NCBI RefSeq assembly: GCF_015767675.1
Contig: NZ_CP065217.1
Coordinates: 2,914,001 to 2,978,000, forward strand
Length of the DNA stretch: 64,000 nucleotides
Direction of reading: 5' to 3'
From: Vibrio navarrensis
GTDB lineage: Bacteria > Pseudomonadota > Gammaproteobacteria > Enterobacterales > Vibrionaceae
Shown here: in pieces, positions 27,658 to 42,385 of the stretch
Position numbering within the stretch: position 1 is the stretch's first letter
How the letters are laid out: every line of letters begins with the position of its first letter
Position numbers and translations under genes: made by a program
The notes under the pieces: generated by a model
Told to the model about the DNA's origin: nothing
Database searches by the model: none
The model's input: the letters and a program-made list of their open reading frames with translations, nothing else

Positions 27658-28704
27658 TTAAAACTCTTCTTCTTGCTCTGGTGCTTCATCAGCCAGTTCC
27701 GCGCCTTCTAGCGGGGTGGCAGAGAGCAGCATTTCACGCAGTTTGGTATCCAATACTTTCGCCACATCAACGTGTTCTTTCAGATACTTACAGGCATTTG
27801 CTTTACCTTGGCCGATCTTATCACCGTTGTAGCTGTACCAAGCACCTGATTTCTCGATCAACTTACATTTCACACCGAGATCAATCAGCTCACCTTCGCG
27901 GTTAAAGCCTTGGCCATACATGATCTGAGTGTTAGCTTCTTTAAATGGTGCCGCGATCTTGTTTTTCACCACTTTGATGCGCGTTTCGTTGCCCACCACT
28001 TCGTCGCCTTCTTTGATAGACCCCGTACGACGGATATCTAAACGAACAGAAGCGTAGAATTTTAGCGCGTTACCACCCGTTGTGGTCTCTGGGTTACCAA
28101 ACATCACACCGATCTTCATACGGATCTGGTTGATGAAGATACACATACAGTTAGATTGCTTAAGGTTACCCGTGAGTTTACGCATCGCTTGAGAGAGCAT
28201 ACGAGCCTGCAGCCCCATGTGCGAATCGCCCATCTCACCTTCGATCTCTGCTTTTGGTGTCAAGGCAGCAACGGAGTCGACAACAATCACGTCGACCGCA
28301 CCAGAGCGTGCCAAAGCGTCACAGATTTCCAGCGCTTGCTCGCCCGTGTCAGGCTGAGAGACCAGCAGTTGATCAATGTTAACACCCAGTTTTTTAGCAT
28401 AAACAGGGTCGAGCGCGTGTTCAGCATCGATAAAAGCACAGGTTTTACCTTCGCGTTGCGCTGCGGCAATCAGCTCAAGTGTTAACGTCGTTTTACCGGA
28501 TGATTCTGGGCCAAAGATTTCGACAATACGGCCCATTGGTAGGCCGCCAGCGCCTAGTGCAATGTCCAGAGAAAGAGAGCCCGTAGAAATCGTTTCGACA
28601 TCCATCGCACGGTTGTCGCCTAAGCGCATGATAGAGCCTTTACCAAACTGCTTTTCGATCTGACCTAGCGCAGCGGCGAGCGCTTTTTGTTTATTCTCGT
28701 CCAT
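27658..28704 (-). CDS. recA: Recombinase RecA
   Basis: A 348-residue RecA: Walker [10 protein letters not shown] (about residues 66-74), Walker [14 protein letters not shown] loops, and an acidic tail ([12 protein letters not shown]). It forms filaments on single-stranded DNA for strand exchange and triggers LexA self-cleavage. A LexA box lies exactly in its promoter spacer. Confidence 0.99.
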   Translation of the reverse strand: MDENKQKALAAALGQIEKQFGKGSIMRLGDNRAMDVETISTGSLSLDIALGAGGLPMGRIVEIFGPESSGKTTLTLELIAAAQREGKTCAFIDAEHALDPVYAKKLGVNIDQLLVSQPDTGEQALEICDALARSGAVDVIVVDSVAALTPKAEIEGEMGDSHMGLQARMLSQAMRKLTGNLKQSNCMCIFINQIRMKIGVMFGNPETTTGGNALKFYASVRLDIRRTGSIKEGDEVVGNETRIKVVKNKIAAPFKEANTQIMYGQGFNREGELIDLGVKCKLIEKSGAWYSYNGDKIGQGKANACKYLKEHVDVAKVLDTKLREMLLSATPLEGAELADEAPEQEEEF

Positions 28705-28795
28705 TACTTTCTCCGATTGTGTCGTCGCAAGGCAACCACTTAGAAAACTTTTATGCAGGCTGAATCGGCTTCATCCTGCTCAACAATTGCCAGTC

Positions 28796-28823
28796 ATTAT
28801 ACTGTTGATTCATACAGTGTCCA
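28796..28823 (-). promoter_or_regulatory. recA promoter with LexA (SOS) box
   Basis: On the minus strand, -35 TGGACA (28818-28823) and -10 TATAAT (28796-28801) are separated by exactly 16 bases, which form the SOS box CTGTATGAATCAACAG (28802-28817; CTGT-N8-ACAG). LexA bound there would occlude RNA polymerase. Confidence 0.93.
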
Positions 28824-28881
28824 CCCCTGTATGAAAAAAAATGACCTTGATTGCCCACAGCGAGATCTTTATCGCATCCGG

Positions 28882-29373
28882 CTATTTGGTGACCAGATAA
28901 TCGCTCACCACTTGCAGGGAGTGCAAAACCGCCGCCTGACGGATAGCGGCTCTGTCGCCAGAAAAAAGACAAGTTTCCTTTCTCAGCCAGCCACTTTTAT
29001 CCAACCAAGCAAAACACACTGTGCCGACAGGTTTAATCGCCGTACCACCGTCTGGCCCGGCAATGCCGCTGATCGCTATCGCTATCGTCGCGCGTGAATA
29101 GTTTAATGCCCCTTTCGCCATTTCTTCGACAACTTCCTCGCTAACTGCACCATGCTGTTCTAGGGTTTCAGCGCTCACCCCGAGCATTTCCATTTTCGCG
29201 TCATTGCTGTAGGTGACAAACGCCCGATCAAACCAACCAGAACTGCCAGCAATGTCAGTTATCGCACTCGCAACACCACCGCCAGTACACGACTCTGCGG
29301 TCGCTAGGATCTGTTTGTGCTGTTTGAGTTGTTCGCCAAGTTGGCCCGAAAGTGTTGTGATAGAAACCGTCAT
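28882..29373 (-). CDS. pncC: Nicotinamide-nucleotide amidohydrolase PncC (CinA C-terminal family)
   Basis: A 163-residue single-domain CinA-C protein with TAESCTGGGVASAITDIAGSS (about residues 25-45) and ISGIAGPDGGTAIKPVGTV. PncC deamidates nicotinamide mononucleotide and recycles pyridine nucleotide. It is divergent from mutS and precedes recA, a frequent arrangement in gammaproteobacteria. Confidence 0.93.
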   Translation of the reverse strand: MTVSITTLSGQLGEQLKQHKQILATAESCTGGGVASAITDIAGSSGWFDRAFVTYSNDAKMEMLGVSAETLEQHGAVSEEVVEEMAKGALNYSRATIAIAISGIAGPDGGTAIKPVGTVCFAWLDKSGWLRKETCLFSGDRAAIRQAAVLHSLQVVSDYLVTK

Positions 29374-29454
29374 TGAAATACCTGCTATCTCTTTTCGCCT
29401 GTCTGTGATTCACGTATCCTAAGCCTCATTTCAGACAAACAAAAGACCAACGAC

Positions 29455-32016
29455 GTGAAAGCCGAACAACAACACACGCCAATGATGCAGCAATATCTCA
29501 AACTGAAAGCTGAGAATCCGGAGATCTTGCTGTTTTATCGTATGGGAGACTTCTATGAGTTGTTTTACGACGACGCGAAGCGTGCTTCCCAACTGTTAGA
29601 CATCTCGTTGACCAAACGAGGTGCTTCAGCCGGTGAACCCATTCCAATGGCTGGCGTGCCATTTCATGCGGTTGAAGGGTATCTCGCCAAGCTGGTGCAA
29701 TTGGGTGAATCCGTCGCCATCTGTGAGCAGATTGGCGATCCTGCCACCAGCAAAGGGCCTGTTGAACGCAAAGTGGTGCGAATTGTCACGCCCGGAACTG
29801 TGACCGACGAGGCACTGCTGTCTGAACGTCTCGATAACCTTATCGCCGCCATTTACTGCCACAATGGCAAATTTGGCTATGCCACTTTGGATGTCACTTC
29901 GGGCCGTTTTCAGCTCTCAGAACCGCAAAGCGAAGAAGCGATGGCGGCAGAGTTACAGCGCACCTCACCGCGGGAATTACTTTTTCCGGAAGATTTCGAA
30001 CCTGTGCATTTAATGGCCAACCGGAAAGGCAATCGCCGCCGCCCGGTTTGGGAGTTCGAACTGGATACCGCTAAACAGCAGCTCAATCAACAATTTGCCA
30101 CGCGCGATTTGGTCGGCTTTGGGGTTGAACATGCCAAGCTCGGCCTTTGTGCTGCGGGTTGTTTGATCCAGTACGTCAAAGATACCCAGCGTACCGCTCT
30201 GCCGCATATCCGCTCGCTCACTTACGATCGTCAAGATCATTCCGTGATTTTAGACGCCGCCACGCGCCGCAATCTGGAGCTAACGCAGAATCTCGCGGGA
30301 GGTACGGAAAATACCCTGTCATCAGTGTTGGATCACTGTGCGACGCCCATGGGCAGCCGCATGCTTAAACGCTGGATCCATCAACCCATGCGTGATCTCG
30401 ATACGCTCAACGCGCGTTTAGACGCCATCGGTGAGATCAAAGAGCAAGCATGCTTTGCCGAGCTACAACCTATTTTCAAACAAATCGGCGACATTGAACG
30501 TATTCTCGCCCGCTTAGCACTGCGCTCAGCGCGCCCTCGAGACATGGCAAGGCTGCGACATGCAATGCAGCAACTGCCTGATTTGGAGAGCGAGCTAGCC
30601 AACCTAACTCATCCTCATTTACGTCAGTTGAGCCAAGATGCGGCTCCAATCGACGACGTTTGCCTCCTTCTTGAACAGGCGATCAAAGAGAATCCGCCAG
30701 TGGTGATCCGCGAAGGCGGAGTGATAGCCAGCGGCTACAATGCTGAACTGGATGAATGGCGCAACCTTGCCGATGGCGCAACCGAATACTTGGAGCAGCT
30801 TGAAGCCGAAGAACGCGATCGTCACGGCATCGACACCCTCAAAGTTGGCTACAACAATGTGCATGGCTTTTACATTCAAGTCAGCCGCGGCCAAAGTCAT
30901 TTAGTCCCACCTCATTACGTACGCCGACAAACGCTGAAAAATGCCGAGCGCTACATTATTCCGGCGTTGAAAGAGCACGAAGACAAGGTACTCAATTCCA
31001 AATCCAAAGCGTTGGCACTGGAAAAGCAACTTTGGGAAGAACTGTTTGACCTGCTGATGCCGCATCTTGAGCGTCTGCAAAACTTGGCCAGTGCGATTGC
31101 CCAGCTTGATGTGCTGCAAAATCTCGCAGAGCGGGCAGACACGCTAGACTACTGTCGCCCCAGCTTGACCAAAGAAGCGGGCATCCACATTTCTGCTGGT
31201 CGCCATCCGGTGGTTGAGCAAGTGAGCAGTGAACCTTTTATTGCCAACCCCATTGAGCTGCATGCCCAGCGCAAAATGCTGATCATCACGGGACCAAACA
31301 TGGGCGGTAAATCGACTTATATGCGCCAAACCGCGCTAATTGCGCTGCTGGCACACATTGGCTCTTACGTCCCGGCACAATCCGCAACCATCGGCTCAGT
31401 GGATCGCATTTTCACCCGCATCGGCGCTTCTGATGATCTGGCGTCTGGCCGTTCGACTTTCATGGTCGAGATGACAGAAACCGCCAATATTTTGCACAAC
31501 GCAACACAAAACAGCTTGGTACTGATGGATGAGATTGGCCGCGGCACCAGCACTTACGATGGCCTCTCCCTTGCGTGGGCCAGTGCGCAGTGGCTGGCGA
31601 CTCAGATTGGCGCACTCACTCTGTTTGCTACGCACTATTTTGAACTGACCGAACTCCCCAACCAACTGCCCCACTTGGCCAATGTCCATTTGGACGCGGT
31701 AGAGCATGGCGATAGTATTGCCTTTATGCATGCTGTGCAGGAAGGAGCCGCCAGCAAATCTTACGGCTTAGCGGTAGCGGGGCTCGCTGGCGTACCTAAA
31801 ACGGTGATCAAAAATGCGCGGCAGAAACTGTCTCAATTAGAGCAGTTGAGCAAAGGCGATGTCACGATAAGACCAACCATGGTGGATGTAGCCAATCAGC
31901 TTAGCTTGATCCCTGAGCCTAGCGAAGTGGAACAAGCACTGGCGAGCATTGATCCTGATGATCTCACGCCACGTCAAGCTCTCGAAGCTTTGTATCGCTT
32001 GAAGAAAATGCTCTAA
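29455..32016 (+). CDS. mutS: DNA mismatch repair protein MutS
   Basis: An 853-residue MutS. The mismatch-contact motif [11 protein letters not shown] is near residue 30, the Walker A is GPNMGGKST and the [12 protein letters not shown] box follows, with a dimer/MutL region at the end. It recognises mispairs and recruits MutL. The start is GTG at 29455 ([18 protein letters not shown]). Convergent with rpoS, a neighbourhood shared by many gammaproteobacteria. Confidence 0.99.
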   Translation: MKAEQQHTPMMQQYLKLKAENPEILLFYRMGDFYELFYDDAKRASQLLDISLTKRGASAGEPIPMAGVPFHAVEGYLAKLVQLGESVAICEQIGDPATSKGPVERKVVRIVTPGTVTDEALLSERLDNLIAAIYCHNGKFGYATLDVTSGRFQLSEPQSEEAMAAELQRTSPRELLFPEDFEPVHLMANRKGNRRRPVWEFELDTAKQQLNQQFATRDLVGFGVEHAKLGLCAAGCLIQYVKDTQRTALPHIRSLTYDRQDHSVILDAATRRNLELTQNLAGGTENTLSSVLDHCATPMGSRMLKRWIHQPMRDLDTLNARLDAIGEIKEQACFAELQPIFKQIGDIERILARLALRSARPRDMARLRHAMQQLPDLESELANLTHPHLRQLSQDAAPIDDVCLLLEQAIKENPPVVIREGGVIASGYNAELDEWRNLADGATEYLEQLEAEERDRHGIDTLKVGYNNVHGFYIQVSRGQSHLVPPHYVRRQTLKNAERYIIPALKEHEDKVLNSKSKALALEKQLWEELFDLLMPHLERLQNLASAIAQLDVLQNLAERADTLDYCRPSLTKEAGIHISAGRHPVVEQVSSEPFIANPIELHAQRKMLIITGPNMGGKSTYMRQTALIALLAHIGSYVPAQSATIGSVDRIFTRIGASDDLASGRSTFMVEMTETANILHNATQNSLVLMDEIGRGTSTYDGLSLAWASAQWLATQIGALTLFATHYFELTELPNQLPHLANVHLDAVEHGDSIAFMHAVQEGAASKSYGLAVAGLAGVPKTVIKNARQKLSQLEQLSKGDVTIRPTMVDVANQLSLIPEPSEVEQALASIDPDDLTPRQALEALYRLKKML

Positions 32017-32044
32017 CTCTAAGTAGGCCACCTCTTAGATAGCA

Positions 32045-32076
32045 AAAAGGCTATGGGGATAACTCCATAGCCTTTT
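32045..32076. terminator. Bidirectional terminator between mutS and rpoS
   Basis: A perfect 12-base stem, AAAAGGCTATGG (32045-32056) and CCATAGCCTTTT (32065-32076), with an eight-base loop lies between convergent mutS and rpoS. Terminal A/T pairs give T tracts both ways. Confidence 0.92.
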
Positions 32077-32114
32077 CTTTTATTTTCATGCTATTGGCAA
32101 GCTCGCTTCAGGAC

Positions 32115-33113
32115 TTAATCCATATCGACATCAAACAGGTTTTCCATGTTAAGTCCCTGTTTGACTAAGATTTCACGCAATCTGCGTAGCCCTTCAACTT
32201 GGATCTGACGCACGCGCTCACGTGTTAAACCAATCTCTTTGCCCACTTCTTCGAGAGTCGATGGCTCATAACCAAGCAATCCAAAGCGACGTGCCAACAC
32301 TTCTTTCTGTTTAGGATTTAGCTCTTCTAACCAGAAAATCAGTGAGTTGCGCATATCTTCATCCTGAGTTGACACTTCAGGATCGGAGTTGTTCGCATCG
32401 GGAATAATATCCAGCAGCGCTTTTTCCCCGTCACCACCAATCGGTGTATCGACAGAGCTAATCCGCTCGTTGAGGCGCAGCATTTTGCTGACATCTTCAA
32501 CCGGAATATCCAGCTGAGAAGCGATCTCTTCTGCCGTAGGTTCGTGGTCGAGTTTTTGCGACAACTCGCGTGCGGTACGCAGATAGATGTTCAGCTCTTT
32601 GACAACATGGATAGGTAAACGGATGGTCCGAGTCTGATTCATCAGTGCGCGTTCGATGGTTTGACGAATCCACCAAGTAGCGTAAGTAGAGAAGCGGAAA
32701 CCGCGCTCTGGGTCAAATTTTTCCACCGCTCTGATCAGGCCAAGGTTACCCTCTTCAATCAGATCAAGTAACGCTAATCCACGGTTGCTGTAGCGGCGAG
32801 AAATCTTCACAACCAAACGTAAGTTGCTTTCAATCATACGTTTACGTGCGGCTTCATCCCCACGCAATGCACGTCGAGCGTAAAGCACTTCTTCTTCAGC
32901 GGTCAGTAGCGGTGAGAAACCGATCTCTCCGAGATAAAGCTGAGTCGCATCCAAGCTTTTGTTGCTGGCATCAAACTCTTCTCTGAGTGCGGTATTGGTA
33001 TCGGAACTGTTGTCTTCTTTATCACTAACTTCGATATCAGAGTCGTTCAACTCTACATCCATTTGATCAATATCGAAATCATCAACTTTGGTTACTGCAT
33101 TGCTGTTACTCAT
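32115..33113 (-). CDS. rpoS: RNA polymerase sigma factor RpoS
   Basis: A 332-residue group 2 sigma factor for stationary phase and general stress. It shows region 1.2 ([14 protein letters not shown]), region 2 ([34 protein letters not shown]) and the region 4 helix-turn-helix ([18 protein letters not shown]). The acidic N-terminus is typical. Upstream nlpD normally contains the main rpoS promoter. Confidence 0.99.
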   Translation of the reverse strand: MSNSNAVTKVDDFDIDQMDVELNDSDIEVSDKEDNSSDTNTALREEFDASNKSLDATQLYLGEIGFSPLLTAEEEVLYARRALRGDEAARKRMIESNLRLVVKISRRYSNRGLALLDLIEEGNLGLIRAVEKFDPERGFRFSTYATWWIRQTIERALMNQTRTIRLPIHVVKELNIYLRTARELSQKLDHEPTAEEIASQLDIPVEDVSKMLRLNERISSVDTPIGGDGEKALLDIIPDANNSDPEVSTQDEDMRNSLIFWLEELNPKQKEVLARRFGLLGYEPSTLEEVGKEIGLTRERVRQIQVEGLRRLREILVKQGLNMENLFDVDMD

Positions 33114-33199
33114 AACGCCTCCCCCTGGCGAGTTAGCAAGGCATTGTATTTAGCTATGCCGCTGCTAGTTATGTCGCAAGTTGTTTTTCAAAGTTTTCA

Positions 33200-34129
33200 T
33201 TAAGGTAAATAGCGATTTGGATTCACCGACTTACCTTGGTAGCGGATTTCAAAGTGCAAGCGTACAGATTTGGCGCCAGAGCTACCCATGGTAGCAATTT
33301 TTTGCCCGGCTGTGACACTCTGTCCTTCCGTTACTAGCAACCGATCGTTGTGAGCGTAAGCGCTTAAGTAGTTATCATTATGTTTCACGATAATCAGATT
33401 ACCGTATCCACGCAGCGCATTACCTGAATAAACTACGACTCCTGCTGCGGTTGAGACTATCGATTGACCTCGCTGTCCTGCAATATCAATCCCTTTGTTT
33501 CCTTGTTCTCCCGCAGAGAAATTCTTGATAACTCTCCCTTTTGTTGGCCACAACCACTTGGCTATTTTGTCATTATCTGGTTGGGCTGGTTTGGCTGTTG
33601 GTATAACATTTTCTTTACCTTTAGGCTCAACATACTCCTTTGATTTGGATTGTTCAACCTTCCCAGATGAATCTTTTTTAACCACTTCAAGCGGCTTTTG
33701 CTCGCTTTTTTCGATAGAGTTTTTACTCGATTTTAACGTTTCAGGAGGAGAAACTGGCACGCTTTTCGTTGGGACAACCGGCGCAGAAACTATAACTGGT
33801 GCAGCTTCGGCCAGATTGCCAAATGTGGGGGCAACGTATGCAGGCCCCCATAGTTTGAGTTTTTGCCCTGGGAAGATGGTGTACGGCGGAGAAAGGTTGT
33901 TGTAACGGATGAGATCATTTACATCTTTATTTGTGACATAAGAAATGAAATAGAGCGTGTCCCCTTTTTCCACTTCATAGTAGCTGCCTCGATAGCTGCC
34001 GCGCTCTACGGATGAGTAGTCTTTCTCTAACCCCGAAACGGGTGCAGGCGAGTGTGCTGCGCAGCCAACTAACTGCACCGCACCAAGTAAACTAACTAAT
34101 TGAAATGTCCTAAAAAGGCTCACACTCAC
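33200..34129 (-). CDS. nlpD: Murein hydrolase activator NlpD (LysM/LytM lipoprotein)
   Basis: A 309-residue lipoprotein with lipobox LVGC. A LysM domain (about residues 50-95: YYEVEKGDTLYFISYVTN) binds peptidoglycan, a Ser/Lys/Pro-rich linker follows, and a C-terminal LytM domain (about 195-309) lacks the first zinc histidine (NKGIDI instead of an H..D form). NlpD activates AmiC amidase for septal cell wall splitting. It lies between pcm and rpoS. Confidence 0.95.
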   Translation of the reverse strand: MSVSLFRTFQLVSLLGAVQLVGCAAHSPAPVSGLEKDYSSVERGSYRGSYYEVEKGDTLYFISYVTNKDVNDLIRYNNLSPPYTIFPGQKLKLWGPAYVAPTFGNLAEAAPVIVSAPVVPTKSVPVSPPETLKSSKNSIEKSEQKPLEVVKKDSSGKVEQSKSKEYVEPKGKENVIPTAKPAQPDNDKIAKWLWPTKGRVIKNFSAGEQGNKGIDIAGQRGQSIVSTAAGVVVYSGNALRGYGNLIIVKHNDNYLSAYAHNDRLLVTEGQSVTAGQKIATMGSSGAKSVRLHFEIRYQGKSVNPNRYLP

Positions 34130-34138
34130 TCGCTACCC

Positions 34139-34765
34139 CTACGCCAGTTCGCCAGCGACTAAGGGAACAAAGTTGACGCTTTCAATCACGCTAGAGGTAA
34201 TTTGATCATCACGGCGTTCAATGCACAGAAGCTGCTGCTCTTCGGTACCCACGGGGATCACCAGTCGCCCCCCTTCTGCTAATTGCTCTATTAAGGCATG
34301 TGGCACATTTTCCGCTGCCGCCGTAACAATAATGGCATCAAATGGGCCTTTACTTTCCCAACCCTGCCAGCCATCACCATGTTTGGTGGAGATATTATAG
34401 ATATCCAACTGCTTAAGTCGGCGCTTCGCTTCCCATTGCAGCGCTTTAATTCGCTCAACGGAGTAGACATGATCCACCAGTAACGCCAGCACGGCGGTTT
34501 GATAACCCGAGCCCGTTCCGATCTCCAGCACTTTACTGCCCCTTTTTAGGCGTAAAAGCTCGGTCATTTTTGCCACAATGTACGGCTGAGAAATGGTCTG
34601 GCCTTGGCCAATCGGCAATGCGTTGTTGTCATAGGCCTGATGCATCATTGCCTGAGAGACAAAATTTTCCCTTGGGATACGATGAATCGCCTCTAATACC
34701 GCTTGATCTTGGATACCTTGGGCAACAAGAAAATGCACCAAACGACCTGCGTGTGGATTACTCAT
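34139..34765 (-). CDS. pcm: Protein-L-isoaspartate O-methyltransferase
   Basis: A 208-residue enzyme that methylates damaged L-isoaspartyl residues for repair. SAM-binding motif [16 protein letters not shown] and [15 protein letters not shown] are clear. The ATG at 34765 (MSNPHAGRL) has AAAGG nine bases upstream; an ATG nine bases earlier lacks proper spacing. The start overlaps the end of surE by eight bases. Confidence 0.97.
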   Translation of the reverse strand: MSNPHAGRLVHFLVAQGIQDQAVLEAIHRIPRENFVSQAMMHQAYDNNALPIGQGQTISQPYIVAKMTELLRLKRGSKVLEIGTGSGYQTAVLALLVDHVYSVERIKALQWEAKRRLKQLDIYNISTKHGDGWQGWESKGPFDAIIVTAAAENVPHALIEQLAEGGRLVIPVGTEEQQLLCIERRDDQITSSVIESVNFVPLVAGELA

Positions 34766-35537
34766 GGCTTGCATCCTTTAACCAATCGTCCATCGCCCGT
34801 AGCGACTCATGCGCGGTCAGATCCACTTGCAAAGGCGTAATGGACACGACACCGTACTCAATCGCAAAGAAATCCGTACCCATCCCAGCATCTTGCTCTT
34901 TCCCTGGAGGGCCGAGCCAATAAATCGTGTGACCGCGAGGATCTTGTTGTTTAATCATATTTTCAGCATGATGACGAGCGCCTAATCGGGTGACTTCCAT
35001 TTGTTGCAACTGGTCAAATGGCCGATCAGGAATGTTGACGTTCAACAGACGATTGGTTGGAATGGGGCAAGTTAAATGTTGCTCAACCAACTGACGCGCG
35101 ATTTTAGCCGCGCTGGAAAAATGGTGCTTGCCGACCAGAGAAAAAGCGATGGACTGAACACCGAGAAAATGTCCCTCCATTGCCGCTGCCACAGTGCCAG
35201 AATAGAGCACATCATCGCCTAGATTGGCACCGTGATTGATCCCGCTCAGCACCAGATCCGGCAAATCATCTTTTAGCAACTCATTGAGCGCAAAGTGTAC
35301 GCAATCGGTCGGTGTGCCCTGAACAGAATAAACATCGTCACCAATGCGATTAACACGTAATGGTTGCTCTAACGTCAAAGAGTTTGACGCACCAGAACGG
35401 TTTCTATCTGGAGCCACAACAATCACTTGTGCTATCTCACGCAATTCATCGGCTAACGCGTTAATCCCTTCGGCAAACACGCCATCGTCATTGCTTAATA
35501 GAATCCGTAACGGTTTATTCTGCTTTTCATCCATCAT
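34758..35537 (-). CDS. surE: 5'/3'-nucleotidase SurE
   Basis: A 259-residue metal-dependent phosphatase with the [15 protein letters not shown] motif (metal aspartates) and [19 protein letters not shown]. It dephosphorylates nucleotides and short polyphosphate under stress. Its first ATG overlaps the truD stop as TAATG, suggesting coupling. Confidence 0.97.
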   Translation of the reverse strand: MMDEKQNKPLRILLSNDDGVFAEGINALADELREIAQVIVVAPDRNRSGASNSLTLEQPLRVNRIGDDVYSVQGTPTDCVHFALNELLKDDLPDLVLSGINHGANLGDDVLYSGTVAAAMEGHFLGVQSIAFSLVGKHHFSSAAKIARQLVEQHLTCPIPTNRLLNVNIPDRPFDQLQQMEVTRLGARHHAENMIKQQDPRGHTIYWLGPPGKEQDAGMGTDFFAIEYGVVSITPLQVDLTAHESLRAMDDWLKDASHE

Positions 35538-36583
35538 TATTGGTACTCTCTTTCGAACGCTATTTCCTGCACTAATTCCCGCACAATCGAAGTCGCAAAG
35601 GAGCCTGCATCCAGTGCAAAACGTAGCGTTATCTCATCTCCAACCACTGACCAAGTGAGGTTTTGTGGTTTCAAGCTTATAGCACGTCGATCATGGCGCA
35701 TGCGATTGCCGCCAATCAACGCCATCAAATCCGTTTCTTCATCCAGTATCGGCTGCTCTAGTGCCAGCGCCGAAGCTTGTGTGGGCAGTGCGTTGTCGCC
35801 CGCTAGGGCCGCACTAATCATCACCTCTCCACGTTCAAAACGCGCTTGAGCCAGAGGCAAAGTCGCTGCATCGATCGTTTCTTGCCCCGCTTGAGACAAG
35901 ACAACATCCCCTTCGATCACTTGGTCAAAGATCCCTTGCTGCAAGCGAGCGGAGACGATGCGATTGAAAATCCAAGAACGTGCTGTCGATAAGTACATGC
36001 TGCGTTTATTTTGGTTGCGAGTGCGCACATTTTCTCGCCCCCAGCGGCGAGCCTCATCAAGATTATTGCCATCGCGACCAAAGCGCTGGCTACCAAAATA
36101 GTTTGGTACACCAACCTGTTGGATTCGCTCTAGGCGGCGTTCTACGTCCGCCACATCCGTCACCTCGCTTAAGGTCACCACAAACTCATTGCCGAGCAAA
36201 TCGCCCGGGCGAAGTTTCTTATTGTGACGAGTCACGGCCAAAATTTCGATGCTCGGATACTGAGCGAGAAAGGCCGCAAAGTTGGGAATGCCGCCAGTAG
36301 GCAGATGCACACTCAACCATTGCTCTGTCACGGCGTGGCGATCTTTAAGGCCGGCCCAACTGACATTTTGCGATAGCACCCCGCATACTTTTGCCAACTC
36401 ATTGGCGACAAAACTGGTGTTTTCCCCCGTTTTTCGGATATGCACCATCAGATGCTCACCTTCACCGGTGAAGGAAAAACCCAAATCCTCTTTGACTTGA
36501 AAGTGCTCAGGTTTGGCTTTGATTTTGGCTTGTGCCGTCGGCTTACCCGCGAGGTATGCCAAAGAAGAGAGGATATCTGTCAT
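35537..36583 (-). CDS. truD: tRNA pseudouridine(13) synthase TruD
   Basis: The start [15 protein letters not shown] at 36583 (348 residues) aligns with E. coli TruD, while the frame extends six codons upstream. The catalytic aspartate lies in [12 protein letters not shown], followed by the TRUD insertion domain. It converts U13 of tRNA-Glu to pseudouridine. It is followed directly by surE. Confidence 0.95.
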   Translation of the reverse strand: MTDILSSLAYLAGKPTAQAKIKAKPEHFQVKEDLGFSFTGEGEHLMVHIRKTGENTSFVANELAKVCGVLSQNVSWAGLKDRHAVTEQWLSVHLPTGGIPNFAAFLAQYPSIEILAVTRHNKKLRPGDLLGNEFVVTLSEVTDVADVERRLERIQQVGVPNYFGSQRFGRDGNNLDEARRWGRENVRTRNQNKRSMYLSTARSWIFNRIVSARLQQGIFDQVIEGDVVLSQAGQETIDAATLPLAQARFERGEVMISAALAGDNALPTQASALALEQPILDEETDLMALIGGNRMRHDRRAISLKPQNLTWSVVGDEITLRFALDAGSFATSIVRELVQEIAFEREYQ

Positions 36584-36617
36584 GCTTTTTTCCACTGCCA
36601 TGCAGCTTGTAAACGAT

Positions 36618-37094
36618 TTATTCTTTAATCAACAATACAACGGCTTCCGTTGCAATGCCTTCTTTACGTCCGGTGAAACCTAAACGTTCAGTGGTTGTCG
36701 CCTTTACATTAATATTGCCAACCTCGGTTTGCAGATCCTCTGCAATTGCTTGGCACATGGCCTCAATGTAAGGCGCCATTTTCGGCGCTTGGGCGATAAT
36801 AGTGATGTCAGCATTGCCCAGACGATAGCCTTGTTCTTTCACCCGACGATAAACATCTTTCAACAATTCACGGCTGTCGGCACCTTTCCATTGATCATCG
36901 GTATCAGGGAAATGACGACCAATGTCGCCGGCGGCAATCGCGCCAAGCAAGGCATCACTGAGTGCGTGCAGGGCCACATCCCCATCCGAATGCGCGATCA
37001 ACCCTTGTTCATAAGGCACTGTAACCCCGCCAATAATCACGGGGCCTTCTCCACCAAATTTGTGCACATCAAAACCATGGCCAATTCGAATCAT
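36618..37094 (-). CDS. ispF: 2-C-methyl-D-erythritol 2,4-cyclodiphosphate synthase
   Basis: A 158-residue enzyme of the MEP isoprenoid pathway. It begins [14 protein letters not shown], whose Asp and His bind zinc, and has [19 protein letters not shown]. It acts after IspD and IspE. The gene follows ispD at three bases. Confidence 0.99.
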   Translation of the reverse strand: MIRIGHGFDVHKFGGEGPVIIGGVTVPYEQGLIAHSDGDVALHALSDALLGAIAAGDIGRHFPDTDDQWKGADSRELLKDVYRRVKEQGYRLGNADITIIAQAPKMAPYIEAMCQAIAEDLQTEVGNINVKATTTERLGFTGRKEGIATEAVVLLIKE

Positions 37095-37097
37095 TGT

Positions 37098-37802
37098 TTA
37101 TCCTTCTGCTCGGCTTAAATAGAATTCCGCTAACGCCAGATCTTCTGGCTGAGTAATTTTAATATTGGTCGCTTTACCGGGAATTAAGGCGGGTTGTAGC
37201 CCTTGCCACTCCAACGCAGAGGCTTCATCGGTGATGGCCACATTATGGGCTAGTGCCTGCTCAAGCGCGACGGCCAACGTCTGAGTTTGAAACATTTGCG
37301 GCGTTAATGCGTGCCAAAGGGCATCACGAGAGACCGTATGGTCAATGTCCCGCTCTACGTTAGCGCGCTTCATCGTGTCACGCACTGGTGTGGCCAAAAT
37401 TCCGCCAACTGGATGAACCAAGCAAGCGCTGATCAAGGCATCGATATCGCCAAGCGAAACACAAGGCCTCGCCGCGTCATGCACTAAAACCCATTTTGCA
37501 TCTAGGTGCGTTTGAACATATTTAAGGCCAGAAAGCACCGAATCCGCGCGCTCTTTACCGCCACTGACTCGGATCACTTGCGGCGAGTTTGCTATCGGCA
37601 ACTGGGCAAAATAAGGGTCATCATCGCTGATCGCCACCACCACCTTCGCGATCAACGGATGCGCTAGCAGCTTATTCAAGGTGTGTTCCAACACGGTGCG
37701 CTCACCGATGGATAAGTATTGCTTGGGACGATCGGCTTGCATCCTACTGCCCACTCCGGCAGCAGGAACTATCGCGACTAAAGATAGAGTCTTTTTCGGC
37801 AT
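37098..37802 (-). CDS. ispD: 2-C-methyl-D-erythritol 4-phosphate cytidylyltransferase
   Basis: With the start at [21 protein letters not shown] (37802) the protein has 234 residues, the usual length. PAAGVGSRM is the CTP-binding loop, and [11 protein letters not shown] is also typical. The start lies one base past the ftsB stop (TAAGATG). It joins MEP to CMP in isoprenoid synthesis. Confidence 0.97.
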   Translation of the reverse strand: MPKKTLSLVAIVPAAGVGSRMQADRPKQYLSIGERTVLEHTLNKLLAHPLIAKVVVAISDDDPYFAQLPIANSPQVIRVSGGKERADSVLSGLKYVQTHLDAKWVLVHDAARPCVSLGDIDALISACLVHPVGGILATPVRDTMKRANVERDIDHTVSRDALWHALTPQMFQTQTLAVALEQALAHNVAITDEASALEWQGLQPALIPGKATNIKITQPEDLALAEFYLSRAEG

Positions 37803-37803
37803 C

Positions 37804-38085
37804 TTATTGATTTTCCTCACCGACAAGACGGTAGAAGGTTTCTCCTTCTTTCACCATGCCGAGTTCATGTCTGGCGCGTTCTTCAATCGCATCCAACCCC
37901 TGTTTGAGATCATCAATTTCTGCATACATTTCGCTATTACGCGACTGCAACTTGCTGTTCACTTGTTGCTGAACCTCGATATCACGCTCGGTGGCGTAAT
38001 AATCCGACACGCCGTTTTTACCAAACCAGAGTGTGTATTGCAGCAGCGCAAATAGCAGTGTCAAAACTAAAATAAACAGACGCAT
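37804..38085 (-). CDS. ftsB: Cell division protein FtsB
   Basis: A 93-residue bitopic protein starting [22 protein letters not shown], a membrane helix (about 3-21) followed by a coiled-coil (about 30-70) and YRLVGEE. FtsB forms the FtsQLB complex controlling septal peptidoglycan synthesis. The frame continues 20 codons upstream but homologues start here. Confidence 0.95.
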   Translation of the reverse strand: MRLFILVLTLLFALLQYTLWFGKNGVSDYYATERDIEVQQQVNSKLQSRNSEMYAEIDDLKQGLDAIEERARHELGMVKEGETFYRLVGEENQ

Positions 38086-38217
38086 GAGTGATTTTACTTG
38101 TGGCCTATCAGGGGAAAGAGTTATGAAGCCCTTTTTATAGCACAATTAGCGGGTTGGCTCTATAGAGGGTTAGTGCAACAAGGGGAGCGCGCTCACCATA
38201 AGTTTTCCTCTAGATAA

Positions 38218-38247
38218 AAAAACACCCCGCAAACGCAGGGTGTTTTT
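38218..38247 (-). terminator. Intrinsic terminator after eno
   Basis: AAAAACACCC (38218-38227) and GGGTGTTTTT (38238-38247) form a ten-base stem with an inner GC pairing, with T runs in both directions. It lies 26 bases after eno. Confidence 0.92.
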
Positions 38248-38272
38248 AAAGCTTCAATCTAAGCGATTAGAA

Positions 38273-41436
<3,164 letters not shown>

Positions 41437-41491
41437 TCAAGCCTGTGGCAAATTAGTTGAGCCCTTTTTTTGCCACTTTATCTGCTGATGT

Positions 41492-42289
41492 TTAGCCCTT
41501 CTCTTGGGCTTTGACCTGATCCCAAAACCCGTCCAATTCTTGCAAACTGCACGCGCTCAGTGTTTTGCCACACGCAGAGACTCTCTGCTCGACACCGCGA
41601 AATCGGCGAATAAACTTGAGGTTGGCTTTGGCCAGAGCCACTTCAGGGTTAACCGAAAGATGGCGGGCCAGATTGACCGTCGCAAACAGTAAGTCACCTA
41701 ATTCCAACTCCACTTTGTCCGCTTGCGCATCCACTTGCAGCGCCTCTTCCATCACTTCATCCACTTCCTCGCGCACCTTGTCTACCACCGGGCCAAGTGA
41801 GTCCCAATCAAAACCGGAGCGCGCACACTTTTTCTGAATCTTTGTGGCACGTAATAATGCCGGAAGCGAAGTTGGTATTGAGTCTAGAATACTTTCTTCA
41901 CTTTTGCCTGCTAAGGCTTTCTCTTTTACTTTTTCGGCTTCCCAGTTGGCATTGAGCTCCGCTTCATCCGTAAATTCCTGCTCAGCAAACACGTGCGGGT
42001 GGCGACGCGTGAGTTTCTCATTGACCGTTTCCACCACCTGTGAAAAGTCAAACAGCCCCTGTTCTTTAGCGATCTGGCTGTAAAAAATCACCTGAAACAG
42101 TAAATCGCCAAGCTCCTCTTTGAGATTGGGCCAATCTTGCTTGTGAATCGCATCCACCACTTCATAGGTTTCTTCGATAGTGTGAGGCACCACGCTGTCA
42201 AACGTTTGTTTAAGATCCCACGGGCAGCCATTTTCAGGGTCGCGCAGCTTGGCCATGATCTGTTCTAACTGCTGAATTGGATGAGTCAT
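41492..42289 (-). CDS. mazG: Nucleoside triphosphate pyrophosphohydrolase MazG
   Basis: A 265-residue all-helical protein starting [25 protein letters not shown], with two MazG domains carrying metal-binding E..E motifs ([43 protein letters not shown]). It hydrolyses NTPs and affects ppGpp levels in E. coli. Located after relA, as is common. Confidence 0.96.
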   Translation of the reverse strand: MTHPIQQLEQIMAKLRDPENGCPWDLKQTFDSVVPHTIEETYEVVDAIHKQDWPNLKEELGDLLFQVIFYSQIAKEQGLFDFSQVVETVNEKLTRRHPHVFAEQEFTDEAELNANWEAEKVKEKALAGKSEESILDSIPTSLPALLRATKIQKKCARSGFDWDSLGPVVDKVREEVDEVMEEALQVDAQADKVELELGDLLFATVNLARHLSVNPEVALAKANLKFIRRFRGVEQRVSACGKTLSACSLQELDGFWDQVKAQEKG

Positions 42290-42333
42290 TTTGCTTCCTT
42301 TGTAGACAATTCGTTTTGTAAAAAATGCGTTTG

Positions 42334-42365
42334 TAAAAAAGGCGAGTAGTCTGCACCACTCGCCT
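42334..42365 (-). terminator. Intrinsic terminator between relA and mazG
   Basis: GGCGAGT (42341-42347) and ACTCGCC (42358-42364), followed by six T on the minus strand. It lies in the 96-base gap after relA. Confidence 0.9.
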
Positions 42366-42385
42366 CTCATTTAAACGATTTGCGA

